Positions 43,734 to 52,384 of a DNA stretch of 64,000 nt are shown here, piece by piece; the first letter of the stretch is position 1; each line of letters opens with the position of its first letter. The DNA comes from Desulfoluna spongiiphila. Lineage in GTDB: Bacteria; Desulfobacterota; Desulfobacteria; Desulfobacterales; Desulfolunaceae. The stretch spans positions 91,902 through 155,901 of the forward strand of contig NZ_FMUX01000016.1 in the NCBI RefSeq assembly GCF_900101345.1, read 5' to 3'. The translations under genes were made by a program, and so were the position numbers. The notes under the pieces are model-generated. The model had not been told where the DNA came from, ran no database searches, and saw only the letters and a list, made by a program, of their open reading frames with translations.

Positions 43734-43822
43734 GCCTCCGGCGGCCCTGCCGGGCCAACCATCTTGAAACGCTTGGCAAACAGGTTTTGAGTCGTTACTC
43801 GGTTAGGTCAACTGCCGGAGGC
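43734..43822 (-). repeat. Dispersed palindromic element, copy 9 (degenerate)
   Basis: The left arm GCCTCCGGCGGC and the CCCTGCCGGGCC start are kept, the centre is deleted, and the right arm remains as CTGCCGGAGGC. The right end lies 7 bp beyond the ABC-F stop codon (43829). Confidence 0.75.
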
Positions 43823-43828
43823 TTTTCG

Positions 43829-45466
43829 CTATACCGCCATGGCGCATTCACCACCAAAATGCTCTTCCCTCTCCTTTGCGACATCGGCGCTTGCCAGGTA
43901 GTCGTCAAAATCCATGAGCCGGTCCAGGCTGCCCCGGGGGGTGAGCTCCACGATGCGGTTGGCCACGGTGGAAACAAACTCATGGTCGTGGGAGGCAAAG
44001 AGGATCACCTCGGGAAAGGCTATGAGCCCTTCGTTCAATGCCGTGATGGATTCCAGGTCCAGGTGGTTGGTGGGCTCATCCATGACCAGCACGTTGGCGT
44101 CGGAGAGCATCATGCGCGACAGCATGCAGCGCACCTTCTCCCCGCCGGAGAGAACCCCGGTCTTTTTCATGGCCTCTTCCCCGGAGAAAAGCATACGACC
44201 GAGAAAACCCCGCGCAAAACTCTCGCCCTCGTCGGGGGGCGCGTACTGAAGCAGCCACTGCACCAGGGTCATATCGGTCTCGAAGTACTGCCGGTTCTCT
44301 TTAAGGAAAAAAGAGGGGCTGATGGTCTGTCCCCAGCGGAAGCTGCCGGAGTCCGGCTCCATTTCCCCTGAAAGGATCTGGAACAGGGTGCTCTTGGCAA
44401 GGCCGTTGTCTCCCACAAAGGCAATTTTGTCCCCGTTGTTGACCACCATGCTGAAATTACTCAACACCTCCTGGCCGTCGATGGTCTTGCTCAGGTTATC
44501 GATTTCGAGGATGACGTTGCCACAGGGGCGTTCCGGCTTGAAAGCCACCCAGGGGTATCGCCGTGACGAGACGGGCATGTCTTCCAGGGTCAATTTTTCC
44601 AGGAGCTTTTTACGGGAGGTGGCCTGCTTGGCCTTGGAGGCGTTGGAGCTGAAGCGCTGGATAAAGGAGGTGAGTTCCTTGGCCTTGTCTGCGGTTTTCT
44701 TGTTTTCGTTCTGCTTCTGCTTCTGAATCAGGCGGCTGGCCTGGCACCAGAAGTCGTAGTTGCCCACGAAGACCTGGATCTTGCCGTAGTCGATGTCGGC
44801 AATATGGGTGCACACCTGGTTGAGAAAATGACGGTCGTGGGAGACCACGATGACGGTATTCTGGAACCGGTCCAGGAAATCTTCCAGCCAGGCTATGGAC
44901 TTCAGGTCCAAATGGTTGGTGGGTTCGTCAAGGAGCAGCACGTCGGGGTTGCCGAACAGGGCCTGGGCAAGGAGCACCCGCACCTTGTCCCCGCCTTCCA
45001 GCTCTTTCATCTTCAAATGGCGCATCTCTTCGGAGATGCCCAGCCCGTTGAGGAGAACCGCGGCCTCGGCCTCGGCCTCGTAGCCGTTCATCTCGGCAAA
45101 TTCCGCCTCCAGATCACCGGAACGGATGCCGTCCTCTTCGGTGAACTCCGCCTTGGCGTAGATGGCATCCCGCTCCACCATGATATCGTAGAGCCGCTGA
45201 TGGCCCATGATCACCGTGTTGATGACCGTCTCTTCATCAAAGGCGAACTGATCCTGCTTCAGCACGGCAATACGCTCGCCGGGCCCGACGCTGATATCCC
45301 CCTTGTCGGATTCGATCTCACCGGCGAGAATTTTGAGAAAGGTTGATTTGCCCGCACCGTTGGCGCCGATGAGGCCGTAGCAGTTGCCGGGGGTAAACTT
45401 GATATTGACGTCTTTAAACAGAACACGCTTGCCATAGGCAAGCGCCACGTTGGATGCGCTGATCAT
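43829..45466 (-). CDS. ABC-F ATPase (YbiT/YkpA-like)
   Basis: A 545-aa cytoplasmic protein with two ABC domains and no membrane segments. In the first, Walker A is GANGAGKST, the signature is LEGGDKVRVLLAQAL and Walker B is LLLDEPTNHLD. An EtpA-type linker (SSNASKAKQATSRKKLLEKL) joins the domains. In the second, Walker A reads GDNGLAKST (Gly to Ala in the usual GKST pre-position), the signature is LSGGEKVRCMLSRMML and Walker B is LVMDEPTNHLD. This is an ABC-F protein, a class that acts on ribosomes and includes translation rescue and antibiotic-resistance factors. No role in resistance can be claimed. Confidence 0.92.
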   Translation of the reverse strand: MISASNVALAYGKRVLFKDVNIKFTPGNCYGLIGANGAGKSTFLKILAGEIESDKGDISVGPGERIAVLKQDQFAFDEETVINTVIMGHQRLYDIMVERDAIYAKAEFTEEDGIRSGDLEAEFAEMNGYEAEAEAAVLLNGLGISEEMRHLKMKELEGGDKVRVLLAQALFGNPDVLLLDEPTNHLDLKSIAWLEDFLDRFQNTVIVVSHDRHFLNQVCTHIADIDYGKIQVFVGNYDFWCQASRLIQKQKQNENKKTADKAKELTSFIQRFSSNASKAKQATSRKKLLEKLTLEDMPVSSRRYPWVAFKPERPCGNVILEIDNLSKTIDGQEVLSNFSMVVNNGDKIAFVGDNGLAKSTLFQILSGEMEPDSGSFRWGQTISPSFFLKENRQYFETDMTLVQWLLQYAPPDEGESFARGFLGRMLFSGEEAMKKTGVLSGGEKVRCMLSRMMLSDANVLVMDEPTNHLDLESITALNEGLIAFPEVILFASHDHEFVSTVANRIVELTPRGSLDRLMDFDDYLASADVAKEREEHFGGECAMAV

Positions 45467-45489
45467 AGATGGTTCCTCAATTTGAACAA

Positions 45490-45522
45490 TAAAAAAACCA
45501 CGGGTCGTTCCAACCCGTGGTT
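45490..45522 (-). terminator. Rho-independent terminator of the PEP-synthase-like gene
   Basis: On the minus strand AACCACGGGT pairs with ACCCGTGGTT and a run of seven T residues follows. It lies 60 bp after the stop at 45582 and 24 bp before the ABC-F start. Confidence 0.88.
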
Positions 45523-45581
45523 CATGCGACGCCTGCTTATAACGTATCGCACTTAAATCAGCAATCTTTTTTCACGATTCA

Positions 45582-47780
45582 TCAGGGGCTCTCCTCAAAC
45601 ATGGCCCCGGCCTCCCCCAGGGTCACGATGCCCAGATACCCGTCCACGGTCAAATAATCCCCGGTATCGATACGCGCCGTGGCATCGGATACCCCGGTCA
45701 CGCACGGCAGGCCGTATTCCCGGGCAATGATGGCCCCGTGGATGAGCATCCCCCCACGGCGTTCCACGATCCCTGCGGCCAGGGGGACCACATGGGTCAT
45801 GGTGGGGTCCACCACGTCACACACCAGAATCTCGCCGTATTTCAAGTCGGCAAGATCCCCGGGCCTGCGGATCACCCGGGCCTTTCCCCGGGCCAGCCCC
45901 TGCCCTGCGGGCTGCCCCATGATCTGACGGGCCTTGGCGGCCGAGGCACCGCCCGCCCCCAGGGCCGAAGCGCTTTGGATGGTGGGGCGACGCCCGAAGT
46001 GCTCCAGCTCCTCCCGAAGAGGCTCCACATCGGTCCCCGGCCCTTTCAGGTCAAGTCGCCTGCGCCCCTCCTCCACCCCGCGAAAGAGCTCGGCTTCAAG
46101 GCGGCCCATGTAGATGTTGTCATCGTCCCGGAGGCGATAACTGGACCGTCCCAGGGCCAGCACCCCTCGGGCGTACTCCCCGTCTTCAAGGGGAAAAGAG
46201 GCCAGGAACCGCTCTTCCAGGTGTGAGGTGTCCCCGACCATGGCCTCGGAAACGGGCGGGTGAGCCGCCATCTCAAGCAGCAGTGACACCAGGGCCTGCC
46301 GGGGCGACAGGTTCGAAGCGCCCGTTGCCCCCGCCCAGGACAGCTCTCCGTAGTCCTCAATGAACGCCGACACGGCGGCCTCGACCTCAGGGGGAAGCGA
46401 GTCACCGTGAAAGCCTGCCCCCCCGTTCCAATCGGGATGCTCCCGGATCAGGGACGCCAGCGCCCCCAGGCATCTGTTTCTCGCCATTCCCACAAGGGGT
46501 GTATGGGTGAGAAGCAGGGTAAATTCAAAAGGATCATCAGGTTTAACGGCATCGTTGTAGACCTGGCCGAACAGCCGGATCCCATGGGCGTACGGGATAA
46601 ACTCCGACCAGTACACCCCCACCCACCGCTCGTTGATCTCAAGGCGCCGCCGGATCTCATGGGCCAAATCCAGGTTGGTGAGGGCCTCAAGGGAAACCCG
46701 GGCAAGCTCCTCTGCGGTTTCCGTCATCTCCGGCAAAAGCCGGGTCTCGATGTTCTCCCGCATGCGGCACAGGTTGTCGTAACTTCGATGCAGGCCTTTG
46801 TACCATGCCTGCCGATCCGAGGCCTCCCTGGAGTCAAGGGTGGTGATGGGCCGGGATTGAAGGGCGTGGACCCGTCCGCCTGCCAGGGTCCACTCCATAT
46901 CCTGGGGAGCGCCGAACAGGGACTCCATGCGACATGCCACGGCAAAAAGATCCGCCACCTCTTCCGGTGCCAGCGGGGGTCGAGACGCCTTGGCGTCCGG
47001 GAGCAAAACCGTGCGGACCCCCGTATTTCCCACCCCGAGGCATGCGGCCCTGCATTCGGGAGCCCGGTGCTCAAGGACCCTTCCGGTGGCACGATCCAGC
47101 CGCCAGTGATCCGGCTCGATGGTGCCGTCCACCAGCCCCTGGTTCAGGCCATACACCGCCTCCACCACGCCCTCGGAGGCTGCCTGGGGACTTCGGCTGA
47201 AGGCTACCCCGGAGGCCTCGCCCGTGACCAGGCGCTGAACAAGGACAGCCATGGTCCCGAAATGAGCAGCCTCCCCCTGCTCCCGACGGTAGAGAAGCGC
47301 CCCGTCCGACCAGAGGGACGCCCAGACCCGTTTGATATGTTCAAGGGTGGGCCCCAGACCGCGGACATTGACATACGATTCGTGCAGCCCTGCAAAGGAG
47401 GCCCCTGCAGAGTCCTCCTCGGGGCATGAGGAGCGCACCACAAGGGGCCCGTCGCCCACAAAAGCGGCCAACCCGTCGGAAAGCGCCTCATGCAGCGCCG
47501 CAGGCCAGGGGGCCGTCAGGAAAAGGTTGCGGATCCGAAGGGCCGCGTCCCAGACCTCTTCCCACCTCATCTCGGAAAAAGGCTTGCGCTCCAGCTCCAT
47601 GAGGATGCGCTCGGAAAGCCCGGCCTCGGCAACAAACACACCATAGGCATTGGAGGTCACGCAGACGGCATCCGGCACCAGAACACCGCTTTGTTTCATA
47701 CGGGCCAGGGCCACGGCCTTTCCCCCCACCGTCCCGGCAGAGTCGGCACCGATCCGGGCAAGATCCACAAGAAAGGTCAT
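45582..47780 (-). CDS. PEP-synthase/rifampin-phosphotransferase-like phosphotransfer protein
   Basis: A 732-aa protein. The N-terminal ATP-grasp-type PPDK domain (GTVGGKAVALARMKQSGVLVPDAVCVT; VVRSSCPEEDSAGASFAGLHESYVNV) is followed by a variable middle region. The C-terminal swivelling domain has the phosphohistidine motif GGMLIHGAIIAREYGLPCV near residue 676. It lacks the C-terminal PEP/pyruvate-binding barrel of true PEP synthase. That architecture resembles rifampin phosphotransferase and related enzymes that move a phosphate from ATP through the histidine to a small acceptor. The acceptor is unknown. Its start overlaps the stop of the upstream flavin-type protein by 4 nt, so the two work together or share control. 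Confidence 0.8.
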   Translation of the reverse strand: MTFLVDLARIGADSAGTVGGKAVALARMKQSGVLVPDAVCVTSNAYGVFVAEAGLSERILMELERKPFSEMRWEEVWDAALRIRNLFLTAPWPAALHEALSDGLAAFVGDGPLVVRSSCPEEDSAGASFAGLHESYVNVRGLGPTLEHIKRVWASLWSDGALLYRREQGEAAHFGTMAVLVQRLVTGEASGVAFSRSPQAASEGVVEAVYGLNQGLVDGTIEPDHWRLDRATGRVLEHRAPECRAACLGVGNTGVRTVLLPDAKASRPPLAPEEVADLFAVACRMESLFGAPQDMEWTLAGGRVHALQSRPITTLDSREASDRQAWYKGLHRSYDNLCRMRENIETRLLPEMTETAEELARVSLEALTNLDLAHEIRRRLEINERWVGVYWSEFIPYAHGIRLFGQVYNDAVKPDDPFEFTLLLTHTPLVGMARNRCLGALASLIREHPDWNGGAGFHGDSLPPEVEAAVSAFIEDYGELSWAGATGASNLSPRQALVSLLLEMAAHPPVSEAMVGDTSHLEERFLASFPLEDGEYARGVLALGRSSYRLRDDDNIYMGRLEAELFRGVEEGRRRLDLKGPGTDVEPLREELEHFGRRPTIQSASALGAGGASAAKARQIMGQPAGQGLARGKARVIRRPGDLADLKYGEILVCDVVDPTMTHVVPLAAGIVERRGGMLIHGAIIAREYGLPCVTGVSDATARIDTGDYLTVDGYLGIVTLGEAGAMFEESP

Positions 47781-48229
47781 GACGTCACCTCGTAGTCGGT
47801 GACATTCTGGAACCGCTCCACAAGGACGCAGCGCCGGACCGTCACCACCATAAAGGCACAGGTGGGGGCCGCCAGAAAGTCGTTGAGGTAGGGGTGACGT
47901 GCGAGATAGAGTTTTTTAAAGGGAGCGGCATCGGGGCCCGACGATTCGGACACCCGGCCCGTCACCGTCACGGCGCGGGCTTCATGGAAGTCGGTTTCCC
48001 CGTTGGACCGGCTGTCGATGAGCATTGCCACCCGGTCGTCAACGGCCATGTTGCCGTATTTTCGCGTAGAACGGGGGGTTGCGAAAAAAAGATGGGAAAG
48101 ATCCTCCGTGAACCCGAAGGCCACAAGGGAAGCATAGGGGTGCCCCTGGCAATGGGTGCTCAGCACCCCCAGCCGCTGGGCTTCAAGGAGGGTTCGGATC
48201 GTATGGACCACGGCTGTGTCATGGGTCAT
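47777..48229 (-). CDS. Pyridoxamine-5'-phosphate-oxidase-like FMN-binding protein
   Basis: A 150-aa protein with the split-barrel FMN-binding fold of the PNPOx family (LEAQRLGVLSTHCQGHPYASLVAFGFTEDLSHLFFATPRSTRKYGNM; RVAMLIDSR). It may bind FMN, haem or F420. Its job is unknown; many such proteins are small reductases. It overlaps the PEP-synthase-like gene by 4 nt and faces a TetR-family gene across 184 bp, so the two-gene operon is probably repressed by that TetR protein. Confidence 0.83.
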   Translation of the reverse strand: MTHDTAVVHTIRTLLEAQRLGVLSTHCQGHPYASLVAFGFTEDLSHLFFATPRSTRKYGNMAVDDRVAMLIDSRSNGETDFHEARAVTVTGRVSESSGPDAAPFKKLYLARHPYLNDFLAAPTCAFMVVTVRRCVLVERFQNVTDYEVTS

Positions 48230-48354
48230 GCGGGCCTGCCTTTTTATGGGATTTACCTACGAGGCGTAAAAGTGAAAGGATGCTTCATTATATCAGATGT
48301 ATTGGCAGACGCCAGCCCCATCTCCCAGCCTCGGTGGTCCGTTGGCTTTTGGGC

Positions 48355-48383
48355 TTGACATGGCAGAACAGTCATTTTAATTT
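48355..48383 (+). promoter_or_regulatory. Candidate promoter of the TetR-family gene
   Basis: A perfect TTGACA is followed after 17 bp by TAATTT, 30 bp upstream of the tetR-type start. Any operator for this regulator would be expected in the same divergent region (48230-48413). Confidence 0.35.
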
Positions 48384-48413
48384 AGCCCATTGCCAACCCC
48401 AAAGGACAGGACC

Positions 48414-48995
48414 ATGCCCCGCAGCAAAGAGTACGACCATCAGGACGTTTTGGACGCGGCCACCTCACAGTTCCTGGACAAGGGCTACAAAGGCGTCTCC
48501 GTCAACGACCTCGTCAAAGCGACAAAGCTCAACAAACACAGCATGTATCAGGAATTCGGCAACAAGGAAGGGCTCTTTTGTGCGTGCATCGACAATTACG
48601 TACAGACCGTCTACCGGAGCTTCGGGCATATCCTTCGCCGTCACCCCCTGGGCCTGACGAACATCGACGATTTTTTCCGCCACCGCATCGACTACGCCTA
48701 CTCAGGCAAAGGCAACGGGTGCCTTTTGCTCACCACGGTGGCTGAAAAAGAGCAGGTGGACAAGGTGGTCCTGGACCGCGTACAGCATCACTGGACCCTG
48801 CAAAAGGCAGATTTCAAGCTCTGCCTGGACGCTGCCCGGGAGCGTGGAGACATCCCGGAGCACAAGGACACCGACATCCTTTCCAACCACCTGTTCTGTC
48901 AACTTATCGGCATGGTTATCATGATAAAAGGCGGGACCGATCGGCAAACCGTCGAGATGATGATCGACATGATCCTGGCCCACGTGCGGCAGTAA
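48414..48995 (+). CDS. TetR-family transcriptional regulator
   Basis: A 193-aa regulator with an N-terminal helix-turn-helix (VLDAATSQFLDKGYKGVSVNDLVKATKLNKHSMYQEFGNKEGLF), typical of the AcrR/TetR_N class, and a helical ligand domain. The ATG at 48414 has AAAGGACAGG upstream. It is divergent from the flavin-type/PEP-synthase-like pair, which it probably represses. The ligand is unknown. Confidence 0.88.
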   Translation: MPRSKEYDHQDVLDAATSQFLDKGYKGVSVNDLVKATKLNKHSMYQEFGNKEGLFCACIDNYVQTVYRSFGHILRRHPLGLTNIDDFFRHRIDYAYSGKGNGCLLLTTVAEKEQVDKVVLDRVQHHWTLQKADFKLCLDAARERGDIPEHKDTDILSNHLFCQLIGMVIMIKGGTDRQTVEMMIDMILAHVRQ

Positions 48996-49080
48996 GCAGC
49001 CGGGCAGGCCACGGAAAGGAAACCGGCCCGGCAAACCCTGTAGATTCCCCGGACCAGATTCTCACCGTTTTTCGTATCCC

Positions 49081-51156
49081 CTACAGCTTAAAGTGTTCGA
49101 CCATCCTTCTGAGCTGATCCGACAGGTCGTGGAGATCTTCGGCATTTTGCTTCACCCCGGCACTGCTCCCGGACATCTCTTCGGCCGCATCATTGACACT
49201 GCCAATATCCCGAGCCATGGACACTGCGACACCGGAACTCTCGGCCACGTTGTCGCTTACCTCGGTCATCCCCTGGGACGCCTGGGCAATGCTGTCAGCT
49301 ATTTCACGGGTGGCAACCGACTGCTCGTCCACCTCCTCTGCAATAAAAGAGACAATTTCATTGGTCCGAAAGATCACCTCGGAGATGTGCTCGATCTCCT
49401 TGACGGTGTCATCGGTGGAGACCTGGATGCCGTTGATCTTCTGCTTGATCTCCTGGGTGGCTTCGGCGGTCTGGTGCGCCAGGTGCTTGATCTCGGTTGC
49501 CACCACGGCAAACCCCTTGCCGGCTTCTCCGGCCCGGGCCGCCTCAATGGTGGCGTTCAGGGCAAGCAGGTTGGTCTGGGCAGAGATCTCGGTGATCGCC
49601 TCGGTCACCGTGTTGATCTCGTGGGCCACGGCCCCCAAGGCCTTCACCTTCTCGGACGACCGTTTGGCGCTGGAGACCGCCTCTTTGCTGACGTGGCGCG
49701 CCTCCTCCGAATTGCCGGCAATTTTTTCAATGGTCCCTGTGATCTGCTCCGTCGCCGCAGCGACCCGGCTGATGTTCTGGGAGGACTGCTCCGCAGCCGC
49801 GGCAACAGAGGTCATGTTGGTGCTCAGCTCTTCAGCTGCAGCGGCCGACGTGTTTGTCTTTTCCATGGTTTCACGTGCACCGGAGGACATCTGCGCCGAA
49901 ACCGCGGAGAGATCCGAGGAGGACGACGCAAGCTGGCTCACCCCTGCGGACACATCCCGGAACATGTCACCAAGGGTGCCGACCATGGTATTCAAGGCTC
50001 CCACAAGGGTACCGATCTCATCTTGCCTCCGGGTGGAAAGGGTTCGGCTAAAGTCGCCCCTTGCCACTGTCTCGGCAAAGTCCACAGCCCGCACAATGGG
50101 CCGGGTGGCACGCCCCGTGATAAAATAGACCGTGGCCACAAGGAGCAGCATCGCAACCAGGGCAACCGCAAGGCAGACATACCGTATGTTATGCGCTTTT
50201 TTCAAAACCATCGCCTTGGGGATGCTGATCATGGCCGTCCATGGCGTATCGGTCCTGCCGATGGAGATGGGGGCACTCGTCCGGACCACCTCGCGGCCCA
50301 GGGTCTCGGAAAAGTTGGCCGTTTGAAAGGCCTTCCCGCCCTTGATATCCTGCTCAAACGTCCCGCCCCAGGAGGTTGCCCTGTAAAAATTTTTCCCGAG
50401 CCGGTCCCCGTTGGGATGGGAAACATACACGCCCCCGTTGGAGATAATGGACAGATACCCCGTCCCGTAAACCTTTATTCCGGCAAAAGCGTCCTGAAAC
50501 GTCTTCAGGGCAATATCCACGCCCACCACACCCAGGACGCTGCCGCCCACCACAATGGGGACGCTCACCGTTGTCATCAGGTGATCCCGACCACCGATGT
50601 TGACGGCATAGGGCTCGGCAAGAACCTCTCTGCCGGTTCGTTTCGGGACAAGGTAGTAGTTCCCGTCCCCCTCCCGCTGGTAGTTCAGGCTGGCTCTCAG
50701 CTGCAGGGAGCCTGAACTGCGGCTCCAGATAGGTACGAATCGCCCGGTGGCGTCATGGCCCTCGGCATTGACAAAATCGGCATCCCTGCCGTCCAGGGCG
50801 TTGGGTTCCCAAATCGTCCACACACCGTAAAAACCGGGGTTCTTGACGATCACCTGTTTCATCAGGTGCGTCAAAAATTCGCGACGGGGCAGGTCCCCTT
50901 CCATCTTGTCAAGGCCGGTGACCACCCCGCCAAAAACCTGGGCCAGGGTTCGTGCCGAGTCTGCTGCGACCTCCACTTCCGCTTTGACCACGCCGCCGTA
51001 CCGGTGGGCCATCTGCTCCGCTTTTTCCAGCGCTTCCGTTTCTGCAAGGTTACCGGACATCATGGCAACGATCCCGATGGTAACCGTAAAGGCCAGTGCC
51101 ATGACCGAACATATGCCCAAAAGCATGCGGGTTCTTAATTTCATTTTAGTCAACAC
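49081..51156 (-). CDS. Methyl-accepting chemotaxis protein with dCache sensor domain
   Basis: About 691 aa. An N-terminal membrane helix (LLGICSVMALAFTVTIGIVAM) precedes a double-Cache periplasmic sensor (NPGFYGVWTIWEPNALDGRD; REVLAEPYAVNIGGRDHLMTTVSVPI). A second helix (VCLAVALVAMLLLVATVYFIT), a HAMP domain (RPIVRAVDFAETVARGDFS) and the cytoplasmic signalling hairpin with the conserved tip (EISAQTNLLALNATIEAARAGEAGKGFAVVA) follow. It detects a small molecule outside and signals through CheW/CheA. The ligand is probably an amino or organic acid, a common dCache ligand. I prefer the GTG at 51156 behind GAAGGA; ATG at 51171 and at 51144 are alternatives. No che genes are nearby. Confidence 0.92.
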   Translation of the reverse strand: MLTKMKLRTRMLLGICSVMALAFTVTIGIVAMMSGNLAETEALEKAEQMAHRYGGVVKAEVEVAADSARTLAQVFGGVVTGLDKMEGDLPRREFLTHLMKQVIVKNPGFYGVWTIWEPNALDGRDADFVNAEGHDATGRFVPIWSRSSGSLQLRASLNYQREGDGNYYLVPKRTGREVLAEPYAVNIGGRDHLMTTVSVPIVVGGSVLGVVGVDIALKTFQDAFAGIKVYGTGYLSIISNGGVYVSHPNGDRLGKNFYRATSWGGTFEQDIKGGKAFQTANFSETLGREVVRTSAPISIGRTDTPWTAMISIPKAMVLKKAHNIRYVCLAVALVAMLLLVATVYFITGRATRPIVRAVDFAETVARGDFSRTLSTRRQDEIGTLVGALNTMVGTLGDMFRDVSAGVSQLASSSSDLSAVSAQMSSGARETMEKTNTSAAAAEELSTNMTSVAAAAEQSSQNISRVAAATEQITGTIEKIAGNSEEARHVSKEAVSSAKRSSEKVKALGAVAHEINTVTEAITEISAQTNLLALNATIEAARAGEAGKGFAVVATEIKHLAHQTAEATQEIKQKINGIQVSTDDTVKEIEHISEVIFRTNEIVSFIAEEVDEQSVATREIADSIAQASQGMTEVSDNVAESSGVAVSMARDIGSVNDAAEEMSGSSAGVKQNAEDLHDLSDQLRRMVEHFKL

Positions 51157-51597
51157 GTCATATTCCTTCATGATGAAAACCAAGGCTCACACAAGCCTTG
51201 CAGTATGCCGTTCCATCGCCCCACAGAAGCGTACTTGCCTCAAAAAAGCGGGTCCCCCCCGGACATCGGCGGTTCAAACACAGGATCCATATCAAAACAA
51301 ATGTTCTGTTTGGCGCAAAAAAAATCAGCCAGCCTCTCTCCCTGACCGTCGCCGTGCTCCCCAGGCCCTTTCAGGACGCATGTCGGGGAATCGCTTTCCC
51401 AGATAACGGATGTGCTCTTGCAACAGCACCACAAGACCATATCATCCGCCAAAAACCATTTGTTAGACGATGCGTCGAGCCATCGCCACTTGTCAACGGC
51501 ACGATGCGCGGTGTTTTCTAAAATGAAAGTTCTGCAATGTCAATACAGAAAAGAAACAACGTTCCGCCTCATCCCCGGGTCCTGCGGAACCATAGAC
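51157..51597. other. 440-bp intergenic region, nothing recognised
   Basis: It lies between the chemoreceptor gene and the yqgE terminator, both on the minus strand. The chemoreceptor promoter should be close to 51157. I see no gene or repeat here. Confidence 0.5.
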
Positions 51598-51632
51598 AAA
51601 AAAAGGGACGTGTTCACACAGAACACGTCCCC
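51598..51632 (-). terminator. Rho-independent terminator downstream of yqgE
   Basis: On the minus strand AGGGGACGTGTTC pairs with GAACACGTCCCT around a TGTGT loop, followed by seven T residues. It lies about 110 bp after the yqgE stop. Confidence 0.88.
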
Positions 51633-51679
51633 TTCGCGTAAGATCAAGGCAACGACTCAGCCCATACGATAACGAAAGA

Positions 51680-51740
51680 ACCTCCGGCGGCCCTGCCCGG
51701 GCCAACCGGTTAAAAACCGTTGATAAACAGATTTAAAAAA
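51680..51740 (-). repeat. Dispersed palindromic element, copy 10 (left third only)
   Basis: The left arm ACCTCCGGCGGCCCTGCCCGGGCC and the TAAACAGATTTAAAAAA stretch of the element remain. The fragment ends exactly at the yqgE stop codon (51741). Confidence 0.7.
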
Positions 51741-52310
51741 TCAAGCTCGCCCGAAGTCTCCCGACAGGAGCACCGGATCAATACCAAGGCGATCCAGGGC
51801 GTTTTCCCAGCGCATCTCCGCCGGGACATCAAAAATCAGGTCGCTTCCGGATTCCACGGTCAGCCACACGTTGCCCACAAGTTCCCCTTCGAGCTGGCCG
51901 GCGGCCCAGCCTGAGCTGCCGAGAAAGATGGCCACCTTCTCGGGCCCCTCTCCTTTGGCCACAGCGGACAGGGTCGCCATGGAGTTTGACAGGGCAACCT
52001 CCCCTCCCATGGGAAAGGTGCCTTCGGTGTCAAAGGGAGGGCCGTGCAGGAGAAAGATCTCATCGAGCTGCACGGGCCCGCCTGTGTACACAGGCACCCC
52101 TGCGGCGGTATCCACATGCTCCAGCTTAAACTCCTTATAGACGTCAAGGGCCGCCATCAGGTGACTTGGGCGGTTGACGATAAACCCCATGGCCCCGTCC
52201 ACGGTGTGCTCACAGAGGTAGACCACGGTCCGCGAGAAGTTCGGGTCCTTCATGGACGGCATGGCCAGGAGAAAGTGCCCCTTAAAGGATTGAAACGCAT
52301 CTCCGCTCAT
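51741..52310 (-). CDS. yqgE: YqgE/AlgH family protein (UPF0301)
   Basis: A 189-aa cytoplasmic protein. It opens with FKGHFLLAMPSMKDPNFSRTVVYLCEHTVDGAMGFIVNRP, the defining signature, and continues with VYTGGPVQLDEIFLLHG and IFLGSSGWAAGQLEGEL. AlgH was once thought to regulate alginate; the molecular function of the family is not settled. The ManC gene lies upstream at 52385 on the same strand with a 74-bp gap, so the two may share a transcript. Confidence 0.9.
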   Translation of the reverse strand: MSGDAFQSFKGHFLLAMPSMKDPNFSRTVVYLCEHTVDGAMGFIVNRPSHLMAALDVYKEFKLEHVDTAAGVPVYTGGPVQLDEIFLLHGPPFDTEGTFPMGGEVALSNSMATLSAVAKGEGPEKVAIFLGSSGWAAGQLEGELVGNVWLTVESGSDLIFDVPAEMRWENALDRLGIDPVLLSGDFGRA

Positions 52311-52384
52311 CGTTGGTCCCCACCTTCTGAATGGTCTGTTGTCATCACGACGCGGCTCACCACCATGCGCCTTCCAGCCGCAAC

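Noticed and set aside
49093..50715. 540-codon plus-strand frame
   Set aside because: Antisense to a chemoreceptor with clear domains; typical GC-rich shadow.
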